A stretch of 64,000 nucleotides of DNA from positions 2,728,001 to 2,792,000 of the forward strand of contig JAKUDP010000001.1 in the NCBI GenBank assembly GCA_022570795.1. Reading direction: 5' to 3'. The position numbers and the translations under genes are program-made. Positions within the stretch are counted from its first letter, which is position 1. Each line of letters opens with the position of its first letter. Below the pieces are notes generated by a model. It had not been told where the DNA came from. It ran no database searches and saw nothing but the letters and a program-made list of their open reading frames with translations. Shown one piece after another: positions 29,534 through 39,162 of the stretch. The stretch comes from Sphaerulina vaccinii (Eukaryota; Ascomycota; Dothideomycetes; Mycosphaerellales; Mycosphaerellaceae).

Positions 29534-30706
29534 TCACAATGTCGCTGTGGGAAAGTAGTACTGATCCCATAAGAACTCGTAGTCCTCGATGAATGTTCCA
29601 ACCATATCCAAGATCGGCTTGCCCTTCAACTTGTTGGCTGCTCCCTGGATGACCGTTCTCGTTATATTCTCGTAGAACGCTCCTCGCATAGTCCACCATG
29701 CAAGTGACCATCCACGCTTCTTGATCTCTTCTCGTTCCAGTTGCGTCAAACCACGCGCCACACCTCCAGGTCGTCTGTTGTCGAGATCACGCTTTGCAAG
29801 AGATCGGGCACCGTATTCGATGCTCAAACCAAGCAACCAGGGTCTCCAGTCAGCTTTCCCTCTGCTGTCTTCACGTTGACACCAGTAGGCCATCGCAATC
29901 GCGTAGATCACAGGTCGGAGAATGAACATCACCTCGGCAATCTCGCCAAATCCTGATGTTCTATGGACAAGCTGCTTCGGAGGTTTGATGTCGTCTGCTG
30001 TAAGCACTTTCGATAGCAGGTATGACGATATATCGTTAGAATCCGGCAGAGGTGGTAGTGTCAAGGACGTCCGAGGCATTGTCCATTGCTCGCTTCCAGG
30101 CTCGGATGGTTCTGAAGGCGGAGTCGATAGTTCCTCTTCCTCATGTGCAGGCTTCTCTTCCACAAGCTCTCGTTCCGGCAACGGTGGATTGAGCAGTGGT
30201 CGCGAGTTCGTCAAGCGCATCATGATGAGCCTGCATACTGCCTTGACAGCTTCCAAGAACACCACAAGTCTCCATTTCGCCTTCTCTCCTTTCCTCTTCG
30301 CCATCATCTCCAGCAATAGCTCAGTATATTGCACGACTGTCAGTGTCGTCGCCGTTCTTCGATACGTCGGGCTCTTCTGGCAGTAGAATCTTGTATATCT
30401 GTTGTGTGGACTCTGATGTCGCGGTTGTGTTCGTAGAGAATGCGCCAGCGCACGAGAGAGTAGATTATCGTGGTATAGCGAGAGCAATTGGACGCCCGAG
30501 TTGAGGCCTTCGGTTCCCACATCGGACATACGCATGCCTCCTGGCGCGAGATATGTCAATGATCGTAATGCGCCTTCGACCTGTCCGACTGCTCCGGCGT
30601 TCTTGGTGATGAAGTCGCCGTACATGTTGATCCATTTCGTTGGAAGCTTGACGACCACTTTGGTCTGCTCTGCGGCGTGCTTGAGACCTTGCATGGCGCC
30701 GGTCAT
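29534..30706 (-). CDS. PEX16: Peroxin 16
   Basis: 390 residues, single exon, ATG 30706. Family blocks are WINMYGDFITKNAGAVGQVE near the N-terminus, RTATTLTVVQYTELLLEMM, KAKWRLVVFLEAVKA, and in the C-terminal half IAEVMFILRPVIYAIAMAYW and EYGARSL. The C-terminus FLWDQYYFPTATL is also typical. A disordered Pro/Glu/Ser insert separates the two halves. Pex16 is a membrane peroxin that recruits Pex3 and peroxisomal membrane proteins. In filamentous fungi it also affects Woronin body formation. One CCTCGG lies 115 bp upstream (30821-30826). Confidence 0.93.
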   Translation of the reverse strand: MTGAMQGLKHAAEQTKVVVKLPTKWINMYGDFITKNAGAVGQVEGALRSLTYLAPGGMRMSDVGTEGLNSGVQLLSLYHDNLLSRALAHSLRTQPRHQSPHNRYTRFYCQKSPTYRRTATTLTVVQYTELLLEMMAKRKGEKAKWRLVVFLEAVKAVCRLIMMRLTNSRPLLNPPLPERELVEEKPAHEEEELSTPPSEPSEPGSEQWTMPRTSLTLPPLPDSNDISSYLLSKVLTADDIKPPKQLVHRTSGFGEIAEVMFILRPVIYAIAMAYWCQREDSRGKADWRPWLLGLSIEYGARSLAKRDLDNRRPGGVARGLTQLEREEIKKRGWSLAWWTMRGAFYENITRTVIQGAANKLKGKPILDMVGTFIEDYEFLWDQYYFPTATL

Positions 30707-31059
30707 GCTCTCGAACCGCTCCTAGCTGGAGGAGATGGTGTTGTTGTAGCTGTTCATCTCGTTCAATCCCTTGAACGCGTGATGATGATCTCCACGCACG
30801 CCTGTGACAGGCCGTGATCGCCTCGGCTGTTCAAACATATTTCTTGGCACCTACAAGCAATACAAGCAATATATGCAACGAGTCAACTACCATGATCACA
30901 TATACTTTGCCAATGACTTGAAAGCAAAACAGCTGCCGTGGACTGACACAATGGCGTTGAAACTATCCGGCTGCAATATAGGTGCCTTATCTCCCATCAC
31001 ACGGCCGCCACCATGATTTTTGTTGTCTCCTACTTTTCGCAATCTTCGCTAACGACGAG
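30707..31059. promoter_or_regulatory. Divergent promoter PEX16 / GTPase-like, with CCTCGG
   Basis: 353 bp. CCTCGG at 30821-30826 reads on the plus strand, so CCGAGG faces PEX16. A short ACAAGCAATACAAGCAATA repetition lies at 30851-30870. No TATA box close to either start. Confidence 0.45.
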
Positions 31060-32229
31060 ATGACTCTCTTGCTGGACAAGGCATCTATCGTGCGTCAATA
31101 TTTATACAGCAAGCAGCATATCCCGACTGTGAAGATCGCAGTCCTTGGTTGCGAGAATGTGGGAAAGAGAAGTATTCTGCAGAGAGTGCGTTATCATGAA
31201 CGATGAACGCGGGTATCGTGCATCTGCTGACGTGTCTTTCAGTTCTGCTATGGCAGTCTCCTCGAACAAACTCGGACCTCTATGATGGAGCTTGAATGGC
31301 ACAAGCATATAGCGATTCAAGGGCGTGACGTCCATGCGCAGTTCGACATGGTCAGCGATGAGATCCGAATGCCAGAAGACTACCTCCTGGAGTATATCAG
31401 AAATAACGAGGCATATATGTTGGTTTACGATGTGATGGACCAAGAATCTTTCGATGTCGTCGATCAGATCTGCCGATTATATGCTCGGATACCGCGACAA
31501 CGACCTTGGCGTGTGCCCTTCTTCATTGTGGCGTCAAAGATTGATCGGTGGAGAGGCGGATGGGCTGTGCCTTTCCTGAAAGGCGACGAGTTCGCGAAGA
31601 GTGTAGGCGCTACATTCTTGCCTATGTCCGCTTTGAATGGCGAGGGAACTGGCGACGAAGTCATTCTGGATATGGTCAGCCGAGTGTTATTAAGTCGACA
31701 TCAGAACGAAGTGGATACGCTGCCTCGAGCAGAGACGCGGATGGAGGTTCCTAATCCTGATGCTGCTGTCGAACTGTCTTCTCCGCCACTACCGCATGAC
31801 AGAAGACCAGCATTCAAAGCTCCATCGATACGACCTTCGATATGGCAGCGTGCTGGGCCTGGCTTACTACGACTATTGCACCGATCAGGCAGACTACTAG
31901 AGTGGTTTCGGCCGAAGCAGAGCATACATCACTGGGATACACCTACGACACAATATCCGGATCGAAATGACTCTTTTGTCTCCATGGATCCGCCTAACTT
32001 CCAGTACGAACAGCAAAGAACGCGCTCGCTTACGAGTATGAGCTACCACAGTAGCAGAAACAGGCCCCATGCTGTTGAGCAGTTCGACGAGCCTCCGCTT
32101 CCTTCTCACAGGTTCGGTGATGCTGCTAGGCTGAATCGTCCCGTGAGGCATTCGAGGACGATGAGTCTGGAGATGGCACTTAGTCCAGAGTTCTTTCAGC
32201 AAGTGCGTAGTCAGACGCCAGTGTCGTAA
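31060..32229 (+). CDS. Ras-like small GTPase with degenerate motifs
   Basis: Exons 31060-31185 and 31243-32229, 370 residues. The intron GTGCGT ... TGCTGAC ... TTTCAG sits right after the P-loop. G1 reads GCENVGKRS, with Arg in the Ser/Thr position that follows GK. The G3 site reads DMVSDE in place of DTAGQE. G4 is ASKID instead of NKxD, and G5-like MSAL is present. Strand and helix pattern of Ras (YMLVYDVMDQESFDVVDQI, PFFIVASKID) is kept over residues about 20-185. A long disordered Pro/Arg/Ser-rich tail follows with no CAAX box. Nucleotide binding is doubtful. It is probably a scaffold or a fast-evolving Ras-like regulator. Confidence 0.78.
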
Positions 32230-32573
32230 TCGGGAGAAGGCAGTGTGTTGGCTTATGTTGGGGTTGTGGCTTGAATTGTAGTATTGATGAAAAATGAATC
32301 GAATGAACGGCCAGATATACCACTTGAGATCAGAAGTCAGTGCAAGTCGAGACAGATAGGGTGCGTACGAATCTCCACATATCTAACCATGTGCACCCAC
32401 AATTGCAATCACTTTCGATTTGCAAGCGCCACTCTTGGTAGGCTCTCTCCGTATCACGGACGATCTCTGTGAGGAGGTGGAGGCCGCTTGCAAAGCCGCA
32501 GTGATTGCAAAAATGCGTGAGAATGGTTATGCCTTATCTAGAGTGGAGAAGTTCTTTCCTGGTCTGTCTATGC
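32230..32573. other. Intergenic 344 bp, convergent 3' ends
   Basis: 3' UTRs of the GTPase-like gene and the repeat-protein gene. No element recognised. Confidence 0.55.
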
Positions 32574-33437
32574 TCAATCGCCCTTCTTCTTATGGTTCGC
32601 CTCGGCCTGGCGCCTCAAGTAGGCATCAGCAAATCCCTTTCTTGCTCGATGCTCGATTTCGTTCTCGATTTCGGTGTCGCTAAGCAGAGCATCGTCTTTC
32701 CTGAATCTTACACTCTGTGGGAGCTTCCTCTGAGTAATAGCACTCATTTTGCCGGTTCTCTGTTCACGCTCCAGTTCCTTGACCCTGCGATCAGTTCCAT
32801 GATATATCCGGTTCGTTGCGAAGCCCGACCTGGCTCTCCATTCAATCTCTGATTGTACTTCATCTTCGCTAAGTTGCGAGAAATCCTTAGCCGGCCATGG
32901 CCGACAATTCAGCTGTGGAAGGTTTTCTGGCCATTCGCCGTTCTTGGACTGCTGCTCTAGTTGCTTCAATCTCTTCTGAGACCCATCGTAGACTCGCTCC
33001 CATCCGTCGTGATATCGAACACTACGTGCGATGGTGGCCTGACGCTCCTTGTCATGTAGTTCAGGTATGTCGAATGGTATTACGGAGTCCTGTACCTTTG
33101 CCTGAGAGCTAGGCTTGCTTTCGCTCAGCCTTTGCTGTTCACGAGCATAAGACGCTGAAAATGCATCTTGAAAGTTATGCTTCATTCGGGCGAAAGCAGC
33201 CGCTGAGAATGCATCTTGAAAGTTATCCTTCGCATGAGCCCACCCGGACGCTGAGAACGTCTCTTGGAGGTTATACTTCGCTCGAGCCCAACCAGCCGCT
33301 GAGAATACATCTTGAACGTTATCCTTCGCGATAGCCCACCCGCACGCTGAGAATCTCTCGTGGAGGTTATGCTTCGCTCGAGCGAATAGGGGTGGCGGAT
33401 CAGCAGCAATGTGGCCGATGGCAAAGCCCGCCGACAT
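32574..33437 (-). CDS. 16-residue tandem-repeat protein, function unknown
   Basis: 287 residues, ATG 33437, single exon. Residues 19-97 are five 16-residue units with the pattern A-x-A-K-x-N-x-Q-[ED]-x-F-S-A-x-G-W, for example ARAKYNLQETFSASGW. Each has one Lys/Asn face and one Phe/Trp/Ala face, so amphipathic helices are likely. The C-terminal 170 residues contain looser internal repeats around EIEWRARSGFA and EIEHRARKGFA, and around RVYDGSQKRLKQLE and IYHGTDRRVKELE. The composition is charged, with no signal peptide or membrane helix, and no known domain is recognised. The repeats are nearly identical at DNA level, so expansion is recent. Confidence 0.68.
   Translation of the reverse strand: MSAGFAIGHIAADPPPLFARAKHNLHERFSACGWAIAKDNVQDVFSAAGWARAKYNLQETFSASGWAHAKDNFQDAFSAAAFARMKHNFQDAFSASYAREQQRLSESKPSSQAKVQDSVIPFDIPELHDKERQATIARSVRYHDGWERVYDGSQKRLKQLEQQSKNGEWPENLPQLNCRPWPAKDFSQLSEDEVQSEIEWRARSGFATNRIYHGTDRRVKELEREQRTGKMSAITQRKLPQSVRFRKDDALLSDTEIENEIEHRARKGFADAYLRRQAEANHKKKGD
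33153..33392 (-). repeat. 48-bp coding repeat, five units
   Basis: Units begin at 33153, 33201, 33249, 33297 and 33345 on the plus strand with CGCTGAGAAT-type starts. Units 2 and 4 differ at 6 of 48 positions by my count, whereas neighbours 2 and 3 differ at 11. This implies a 96-bp higher-order duplication. The repeat keeps the reading frame of the protein encoded on the minus strand. Confidence 0.93.
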
Positions 33438-34160
33438 CGATGCTATTGTCTGTTAGTATAAGGCCTCTTTGCAGTCTCGATAGCATGACACACCTAAGAG
33501 TTTTGGCCACGTGAAAGAGATGGTCCTTCTCAGAATTCGCGGCGCACGTGTGCGCGGCATTTTGTTATGTGATCAGTTGGTTTAGTATGTCTACAGGTGC
33601 GGAACGCGGTTGAAATAATGTCAGCAAGATCCGCGATTGCTTGTTGTGAGTTCACTGAAAGAATGTACGTGATAAGAGGAAAATGCCAGAATTTCGCAGG
33701 AGTCAGCAACGTCGCCCATGGAACGCTCAAACTCAACTTGTGCATGTATGCTTAATTCGCGTGACCTAGAGCTCACATTTCTTAGGCCAGCGCAAGATGC
33801 TAAGTACCAGCATGCTATAACAGATGGCACCGACAAGATGAGGCAGATACCTTTGCTCGTTTTTCAAGCTAGCTGCTCGTCTCGCAGGGCGGCTTTGCGC
33901 GAACAGTTGTGTGTACATCTAAAAGCTGTTATCAAAGACATCTTGTGTCCAGCCTCCACCAGCCATGCAATACGTACATCGTGTTTGTTCATCAACATTC
34001 AGACAGATGCTGCCATGAGGTCTCGCAGCGCCTCCAACGCCTCGCCATGAAGACAAACATATCCAACCACCATGCAAGAGCGGATTCAAGATGCAGCGTA
34101 ACTCCGCAGATCACACAATTGGTGCGATTGTCTTGTCAGTTTACCAAGACATTCACTCGT
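33438..34160. other. Intergenic 723 bp
   Basis: Promoter of the repeat-protein gene and 3' UTR of PP5. I find no RNA gene or convincing reading frame. The short frames here start with non-ATG codons or lack family features. Confidence 0.5.
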
Positions 34161-35615
34161 CTACATGCCCATCATCGATTGCATCTGACCCCCTGCGTAT
34201 GCCATCGGCTTGATGTCGGGATGCGGCACAGCATCGAACTGGTTGAACTGCAGCTTGTAGTCTGACTCGATGTTGATGTATGCTCCTCTGTTCTCAGTCG
34301 AGTCGCAGTACTTGGGCGCGGAGAACACAGTGATGCACTTTCCATCGTGCTCGACCTCGTATCCATCCATTCGAACTTCGTGACTCCGGATGACTGCCTC
34401 CAGACCGTTCTTCTCGCAGAAGCGTTTCGTTACGTCTGGACCAAATTGAAGGCCAACACCACGTTTCGAAGGTCCACGGCCGGGTGCCGTTTGCGGATCT
34501 GTCCAAAGCATCTCCATCATGAGACCTTCTTGGCCAGGTTGGCGTTGGTTGTGTCTGTTGAGCTTCCTGATGTCGTCGAGAGATATCTGGTCGTCTGAGA
34601 AGAGACCTCCGTGCAGGACCAGGTATTTGTCGCCGATCAAGGTGGCGAGCGGCAGCGCGGAGAAGGATTCGGAGAAGATCTTGAACACACGTTCGTTATA
34701 CTTGTGCTTGCACTCGCCCTCGAATCCATACATGCGGTTCATGTCGTCCGTTTCGTGGTTGCCTCGGTTCAGGAAGAAAGACTTTGGATGCAGCCACTTG
34801 TAGCTGTACAGCAGAAGTGCGATCTCGCATGACCATGATCCTCGGTCAACGAAGTCACCATTGAAGAGGTAGTGGTGCTTCTCAGTAGGGAAGCCATTCA
34901 ATCTGAAGATCTCAAGCAGGTCGAAGTACTGGCCATGCGTGTCTCCGCAGACAGTCATCTTCACGTCCGAATCGACATGCGTTTCCACCATTGTCGCCTC
35001 GTTGTACACAATATCCTTGACTGCCAGAATGATCTGGTAGACGTACTTCTTGTGTATCCTCTTTCCATCCTTGAAGCGCTGGATCATATCATCGATGAAC
35101 TCTTGAGTCATCTCGTCCTTCAGCCGTACTCCGTCGTAGGCTTCTTCGACCATCATGTGTTCCAGATCCAGCCCTTCCGCTGCAGATGGCGCATCTGCTA
35201 TCTCAATGGCCTTGAGGAAGGCATCTCGCTTCACCATCTTGTTGCACGCATCGAATTGCGCTTTTGCAAGCTTATCTCCAGGGTTCTTTCGCACCACAAT
35301 CTTCCAGTCGTGGATCGCATCGTGATGTCTTAGGATTGCTGTGTTGGCAACAGCTCTTCGGTAGTATGCTTTGACGAAATCTGGGTCGATTTCAATGGCT
35401 TTTGTTGCGTCTGCCACAGCGTAGCCATACGCCTCGAGCTTGAGATTTGCCTGCGCACGATTTGTGTAGAAGGCAGCCTGCTTATCGTCCTTTTCGATGG
35501 CCTTGGTGTAGTATTCCACAGCGGCCGGCCAGTCCTTTGCCTTGAAGGCTTCATTGCCCTTGTTCTTCAGCGCTACTGCGTCCAGTCCTTCGCATTCTGG
35601 GCTGTCTGCCGCCAT
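34161..35615 (-). CDS. PPT1: Serine/threonine protein phosphatase 5 (TPR-PP5)
   Basis: 484 residues, single exon, ATG 35615. Three TPRs cover residues about 12-115 (ALKNKGNEAFKAKDWPAAVE and on). The PPP catalytic core has CGDTHGQ, NGDFVDRG, RGNHE, SHEVRMDGYEV and SAPKYCDST, all metal-binding and catalytic motifs intact. The C-terminal helix region ends MQSMMGM. PP5/Ppt1 binds Hsp90 through the TPRs and dephosphorylates Hsp90 and its co-chaperones; the TPRs inhibit the catalytic site until bound. Start and length match the family. It is divergent from SPT4. Confidence 0.95.
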   Translation of the reverse strand: MAADSPECEGLDAVALKNKGNEAFKAKDWPAAVEYYTKAIEKDDKQAAFYTNRAQANLKLEAYGYAVADATKAIEIDPDFVKAYYRRAVANTAILRHHDAIHDWKIVVRKNPGDKLAKAQFDACNKMVKRDAFLKAIEIADAPSAAEGLDLEHMMVEEAYDGVRLKDEMTQEFIDDMIQRFKDGKRIHKKYVYQIILAVKDIVYNEATMVETHVDSDVKMTVCGDTHGQYFDLLEIFRLNGFPTEKHHYLFNGDFVDRGSWSCEIALLLYSYKWLHPKSFFLNRGNHETDDMNRMYGFEGECKHKYNERVFKIFSESFSALPLATLIGDKYLVLHGGLFSDDQISLDDIRKLNRHNQRQPGQEGLMMEMLWTDPQTAPGRGPSKRGVGLQFGPDVTKRFCEKNGLEAVIRSHEVRMDGYEVEHDGKCITVFSAPKYCDSTENRGAYINIESDYKLQFNQFDAVPHPDIKPMAYAGGQMQSMMGM

Positions 35616-35936
35616 GCTGGGCTATCCCACTCTCGATATTCGTGCTGTATGTTGTTGTTGTTGCAGTCCACCGATCGTGCTTCAGTAAAGACCGAATGAG
35701 CAGAGCGAAGGATATATTAGGTGGTTGGGTGTTGGTTGTCGAGGTTTATTCCAGCTCTCAAGGAATGTTCCAGTTTCCCAGACTCTCGCCGGCCTCAGTT
35801 CCGACCCCTGCTAACAGCACGTGCCTAAAGATCGCCTCTCCAACTCACTCACTTCGCATCAGAAACATCAACTTCGCCAGCAACTTTGACATCAGGACCA
35901 ACATCAAGAAATACCACAACAAGACCGCCACCAAAG
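35616..35936. promoter_or_regulatory. Bidirectional promoter PP5 / SPT4
   Basis: 321 bp between divergent ATGs of two housekeeping genes. The SPT4 leader is A/C-rich (ACATCAAGAAATACCACAAC). No CCAAT or TATA box is clear. Confidence 0.45.
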
Positions 35937-36397
35937 ATGTCTCAAGTACCACGTGGCCTCCGCGCCTGCCTCGTCTGCTCCTTCGTACAGGCAGCGAACA
36001 AGTGGAACAAATCTGGATGTCCAAACTGCGAGGACTTTCTCGAGCTACGCAACAGCAGCGATGCCATCGGCGACTGCACCAGTGAGGTCTTCGAAGGGCT
36101 AGTCACAGTGAACGACACGAGTACAGGCTGGGTCAGCCGGTGGTTGCGGATTCAAGGCTATGTTCCAGGTGTCTACGCCACGAAAGTGAATGGACTGGTA
36201 AGTTGGATCGAAAGGACTATGTATTGCTGCGCAGGATCGCTGGCATTCGGCGTGACTCGACTCGAGAGCGGCGGTAAAGTGGTAGAAAGCACGTGCTGAC
36301 GAGATACTAGCTACCGGAGGAGTACGCCGCGGCAGCTGAGAACGCGGGCATACGATACATTCCACGAGACGGCTCTGCAAACGACGAGGATCAGTAG
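35937..36397 (+). CDS. SPT4: Transcription elongation factor Spt4
   Basis: Exons 35937-36197 and 36311-36397, 115 residues, the normal family length. The zinc site is Cys11/Cys14 (CLVC) and Cys28/Cys31 (CPNC). Then SSDAIGDCTSEVFEGLVTVN and WVSRWLRIQGYVPGVYATKV are clear Spt4 blocks. The 113-nt intron (GTAAGT ... GTGCTGAC ... TACTAG) joins KVNGL to LPEEYAAAAEN. Spt4 pairs with the NGN domain of Spt5 in the DSIF complex on RNA polymerase II. The second exon ends with an acidic NDEDQ. Confidence 0.95.
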
Positions 36398-36674
36398 TTT
36401 TGATGCAGGGTCAAGCAGATTTCAGCGTTCAAGCGGGTTATGAAAGGCGTATGGAATGCATTATTTGGCTCATTCAGGCAGGATGACAGCGAAGCGGACG
36501 CTACATATGAGGCTATTCGACGCGAACCTCGCACACTCCCAGATGCAGCATGTTTTCGCCCTTCGCCTCTGGTGGCTGTCGCATAACTTCCTTAAGCAAA
36601 GTCCACGTAGCTGGCACCACTACCATGCCAAAAAGTACCATTAGAGGCACGAACTTTGACTCTGCCATGTCTCC

Positions 36675-37922
36675 CTAAAACGAAGCAAGCGCATTCGAGC
36701 TCTCTGTCATCGGCCAAAGCAGCTCGTAGAACCCATAAGCGCCAGCAACGAGCAGCATGTAGTATACCACTGTCCACTGCGCGCCAAGGCTCCTTGATCG
36801 TCCATCCGCGAGACCTGCTGTTGTGTGCCCGTTCTCATCTTTGTCCTGCATCAGACTGTTTCCGACTCTGACTTGATCATCGTCACTCTTCTTGCCCTGA
36901 GCCACATCTGGAGTCATCTCATATGTCTCGTAGTCCTCTGCTTGTCCAACCCGGCCCACGACTCTAGGAAAGCCCATGAAATTACAGAACGTGTGAGCAG
37001 TGACTGCTGCAAAGACATTCCCAGTCCGTAGATAGAGGAAGGCAGCAAAGAAGCCGAAAAGGGTCGTGTAGGTGAACTGGAAGAAACTTCTGGCCAGTCC
37101 AATGAGAAGGATTTTGCCAAATGAGCTCTGGCCAGATGCCATGCCACTCATCACGAACTCTACCAGGTGATGAATGTGTGCCGCTCCAAAGATGAGTGGT
37201 GTGGTAAACACAATTCGGGTTGGTGAGACCTTGGCCAAGAGGTATAGCGAAATCACCAGACTCCGAAAGACCCATTCCTCAGCCCACGGAGCCACGACAT
37301 GGTTCCTCAATCCTCGTAAATCCGTGAAGAACCTTTCCTTGAAAGTGGCAAAGTTCCACTGCCGCCAGCCTGAGTCCACGAGAATCGTTTCGTACAACGG
37401 TCCCACGAATAGAATCAATAGCAACGCCAGCGTTTTGGCACAATCGATAAGATTGATCGGCCAGATAGCCAGCAGCCGTAAAACATCCCGAGGCGTGGAG
37501 TGGCCGTAAGACACCAGAACGTACACGGTGACAACGGTCGAGGCAACGCAACTCAATCCGACTGCTCGAACTCGTGCTTTGATGACTGCAGGTGCATCGC
37601 GAGAGGTAAGTGGTGTAGCTCTTAGAGTCGGGCTAAGGTAGAAAGGCGCGATGAAGAAGGCCGTGAAGAGGAGTCCACAGAGGAGCGCAGTCCGCTCTGG
37701 TATTAGCGGCGGTTGTTCTGTTGTCCAGGCCATGTTGTCAGCGCGCTGGTTTGTGCCAAGCCATATGTTGTTTTGGTTTAGGTCTAGGATTGTTCTCAAT
37801 GATGTCGAAAAAACAGGGATGTGCTTACCTTTGATTCCCCATACGGTATCCTTGAGTGACCCAAGCAATTGGTACCCACCCTGCAAGACTTTAGCTGCCC
37901 TGTTCGAAGGCGGCGGTGGCAT
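36675..37922 (-). CDS. RCE1: CAAX prenyl protease 2 (Rce1)
   Basis: Two readings are possible. Unspliced it is 415 residues from ATG 37922. With an intron at 37828-37718 (GTAAGC ... GCGCTGAC ... ACAACAG, 111 nt, in frame) it is 378 residues. I prefer the spliced form because the intron segment matches no family sequence. A third start is the Met at 37733, inside that segment. Catalytic motifs of the ABI/Rce1 protease are WAEEWVFRS (Glu-Glu-x3-Arg), FGAAHIHH and HTFCN. Six to eight hydrophobic segments fit an ER multispanning enzyme. Rce1 cleaves the AAX of prenylated Ras and a-factor-type proteins. Confidence 0.88.
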   Translation of the reverse strand: MPPPPSNRAAKVLQGGYQLLGSLKDTVWGIKGKHIPVFSTSLRTILDLNQNNIWLGTNQRADNMAWTTEQPPLIPERTALLCGLLFTAFFIAPFYLSPTLRATPLTSRDAPAVIKARVRAVGLSCVASTVVTVYVLVSYGHSTPRDVLRLLAIWPINLIDCAKTLALLLILFVGPLYETILVDSGWRQWNFATFKERFFTDLRGLRNHVVAPWAEEWVFRSLVISLYLLAKVSPTRIVFTTPLIFGAAHIHHLVEFVMSGMASGQSSFGKILLIGLARSFFQFTYTTLFGFFAAFLYLRTGNVFAAVTAHTFCNFMGFPRVVGRVGQAEDYETYEMTPDVAQGKKSDDDQVRVGNSLMQDKDENGHTTAGLADGRSRSLGAQWTVVYYMLLVAGAYGFYELLWPMTESSNALASF

Positions 37923-39162
37923 ATTTCTTTCGTTTGTCTGCCTTCACCCTCGTTCGTCGCACAACTTCTTCCAGTACGGTTGTCCACCTCGAGCAGGTTA
38001 TGGCGATCCGATCATTCCTCAAGCATGATCCCTTGCACAACGAACTTCCACAGTCTCGACAACCGCCCTACCAGCCAATACGAAATACCGTATGCGCTAC
38101 GTATGCGGTCAAGGAACATTGAAATTGAGTATGGCGATTTAGAGTTAAGAGTGTGCATAAGCGCAGAACGCGTTCCATGTGGTTCCTGCAGAGCCTCCAC
38201 AAGCCGTTGCGAATGGCCTCTTGCAAACCACGGAAGTCCAGGCTATAGCTGCAATCACCTACAACTGTCGCAATCACGCATGCTGTATGCGCTGGAATCA
38301 TAACAGCTACCTTGCATGCTGTCATCTACCATCCTAGACGCATCATGAATAATCGATATTCTCCGTCGGATGCTGAAAGAACCTTCTTTGAGAATCCATG
38401 ACATTGGTATGGTAAAAATTGAAGTTTACACAAGCGACCACGACGTCCACGAAGAAGAATCGTCTGGATCTTTGGCCTCCACGACAGCGCCTCCAGCGCT
38501 CCTCGTACGGCGGCACGACCTCATTATAGATGAGGGGCCCTAGACATGTACGGGGCTCAAGTCCCCGAAGCGCTGGAGTGATTGGTCAATGAATGGCGGC
38601 GTGTAGAGACTACTGGCGCGTCATTTCCGTTGATCGCGTCCACCAAGTCGCCAGCTTCAATTTCCATGATGGTTCGTTCCACCCCTGTTTATCGATTGGA
38701 AAAGGCGAAAAGCAATTGACAGCGGAATCGTGGTCATTTGGACTGACTTCGTGAGTGTATCTCTATCGGATCTCTACATACTCTTTCCTTTTCTCCTAGA
38801 TCTGTTCCCACGATACCCATACTTTATATTTCTTTTGAAACCACGGCTCCCATACTTCTGTCTCTCCAAACTCAGGCCGCACGAGAGCACATGCAACCAG
38901 GATAGCCACGCCGTTTGTGGGACCCATCTATTTCTGCAGCCTGCAGACGGACAATTGCATTGGCTGTCAACGGACTACCAAACCAGACCGGCGACTCCTG
39001 AAGCTTTGCATACTTCAACAACCGCCGACTGCTGGCTTGCGCAACGAAGAGAGAGACGCTCTGAAGCGCAGGGCGTATCTGCTCTCGCGCCTGTCACTCT
39101 TTTATTATGCTTCACGATCTCTACCAAATCTCGTTCTCTGATACCCTGTTAATCACTTCCTT
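37923..39162. other. Intergenic 1,240 bp, divergent RCE1 / serine-rich gene
   Basis: Holds ATTGG (inverse CCAAT) at 38579-38584, a cloverleaf-like inverted-repeat structure at 38491-38578 (listed separately) and a C/T-rich leader before 39163 (CTCTTTCCTTTTCTCC). A 140-codon frame at 38730-39152 lacks conserved features and is likely leader. Confidence 0.5.
38491..38578 (+). other. tRNA-shaped cloverleaf of unknown nature
   Basis: Outer 10-bp inverted repeat CTCCAGCGCT (38491-38500) with AGCGCTGGAG (38569-38578). Inside are three hairpins in tRNA order: a 3-bp stem CGT/ACG (38504-38517), a 5-bp stem CCTCA/TGAGG with a seven-base loop TTATAGA (38519-38535), and a 5-bp stem CGGGG/CCCCG with a seven-base loop CTCAAGT (38551-38567) that abuts the outer stem. 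The last hairpin resembles a T-arm (B box one mismatch). The A-box match is poor, the apparent anticodon ATA is not a normal eukaryotic one, and there is no T-run soon after. A tRNA-derived relic or a chance structure are both possible. Confidence 0.4.

Noticed and set aside
38730..39152. 140-codon plus-strand frame just before the serine-rich gene
   Set aside because: No domain; a C/T-rich leader gives Leu/Phe/Ser-rich translations by chance. It stops 10 bases before the next ATG.
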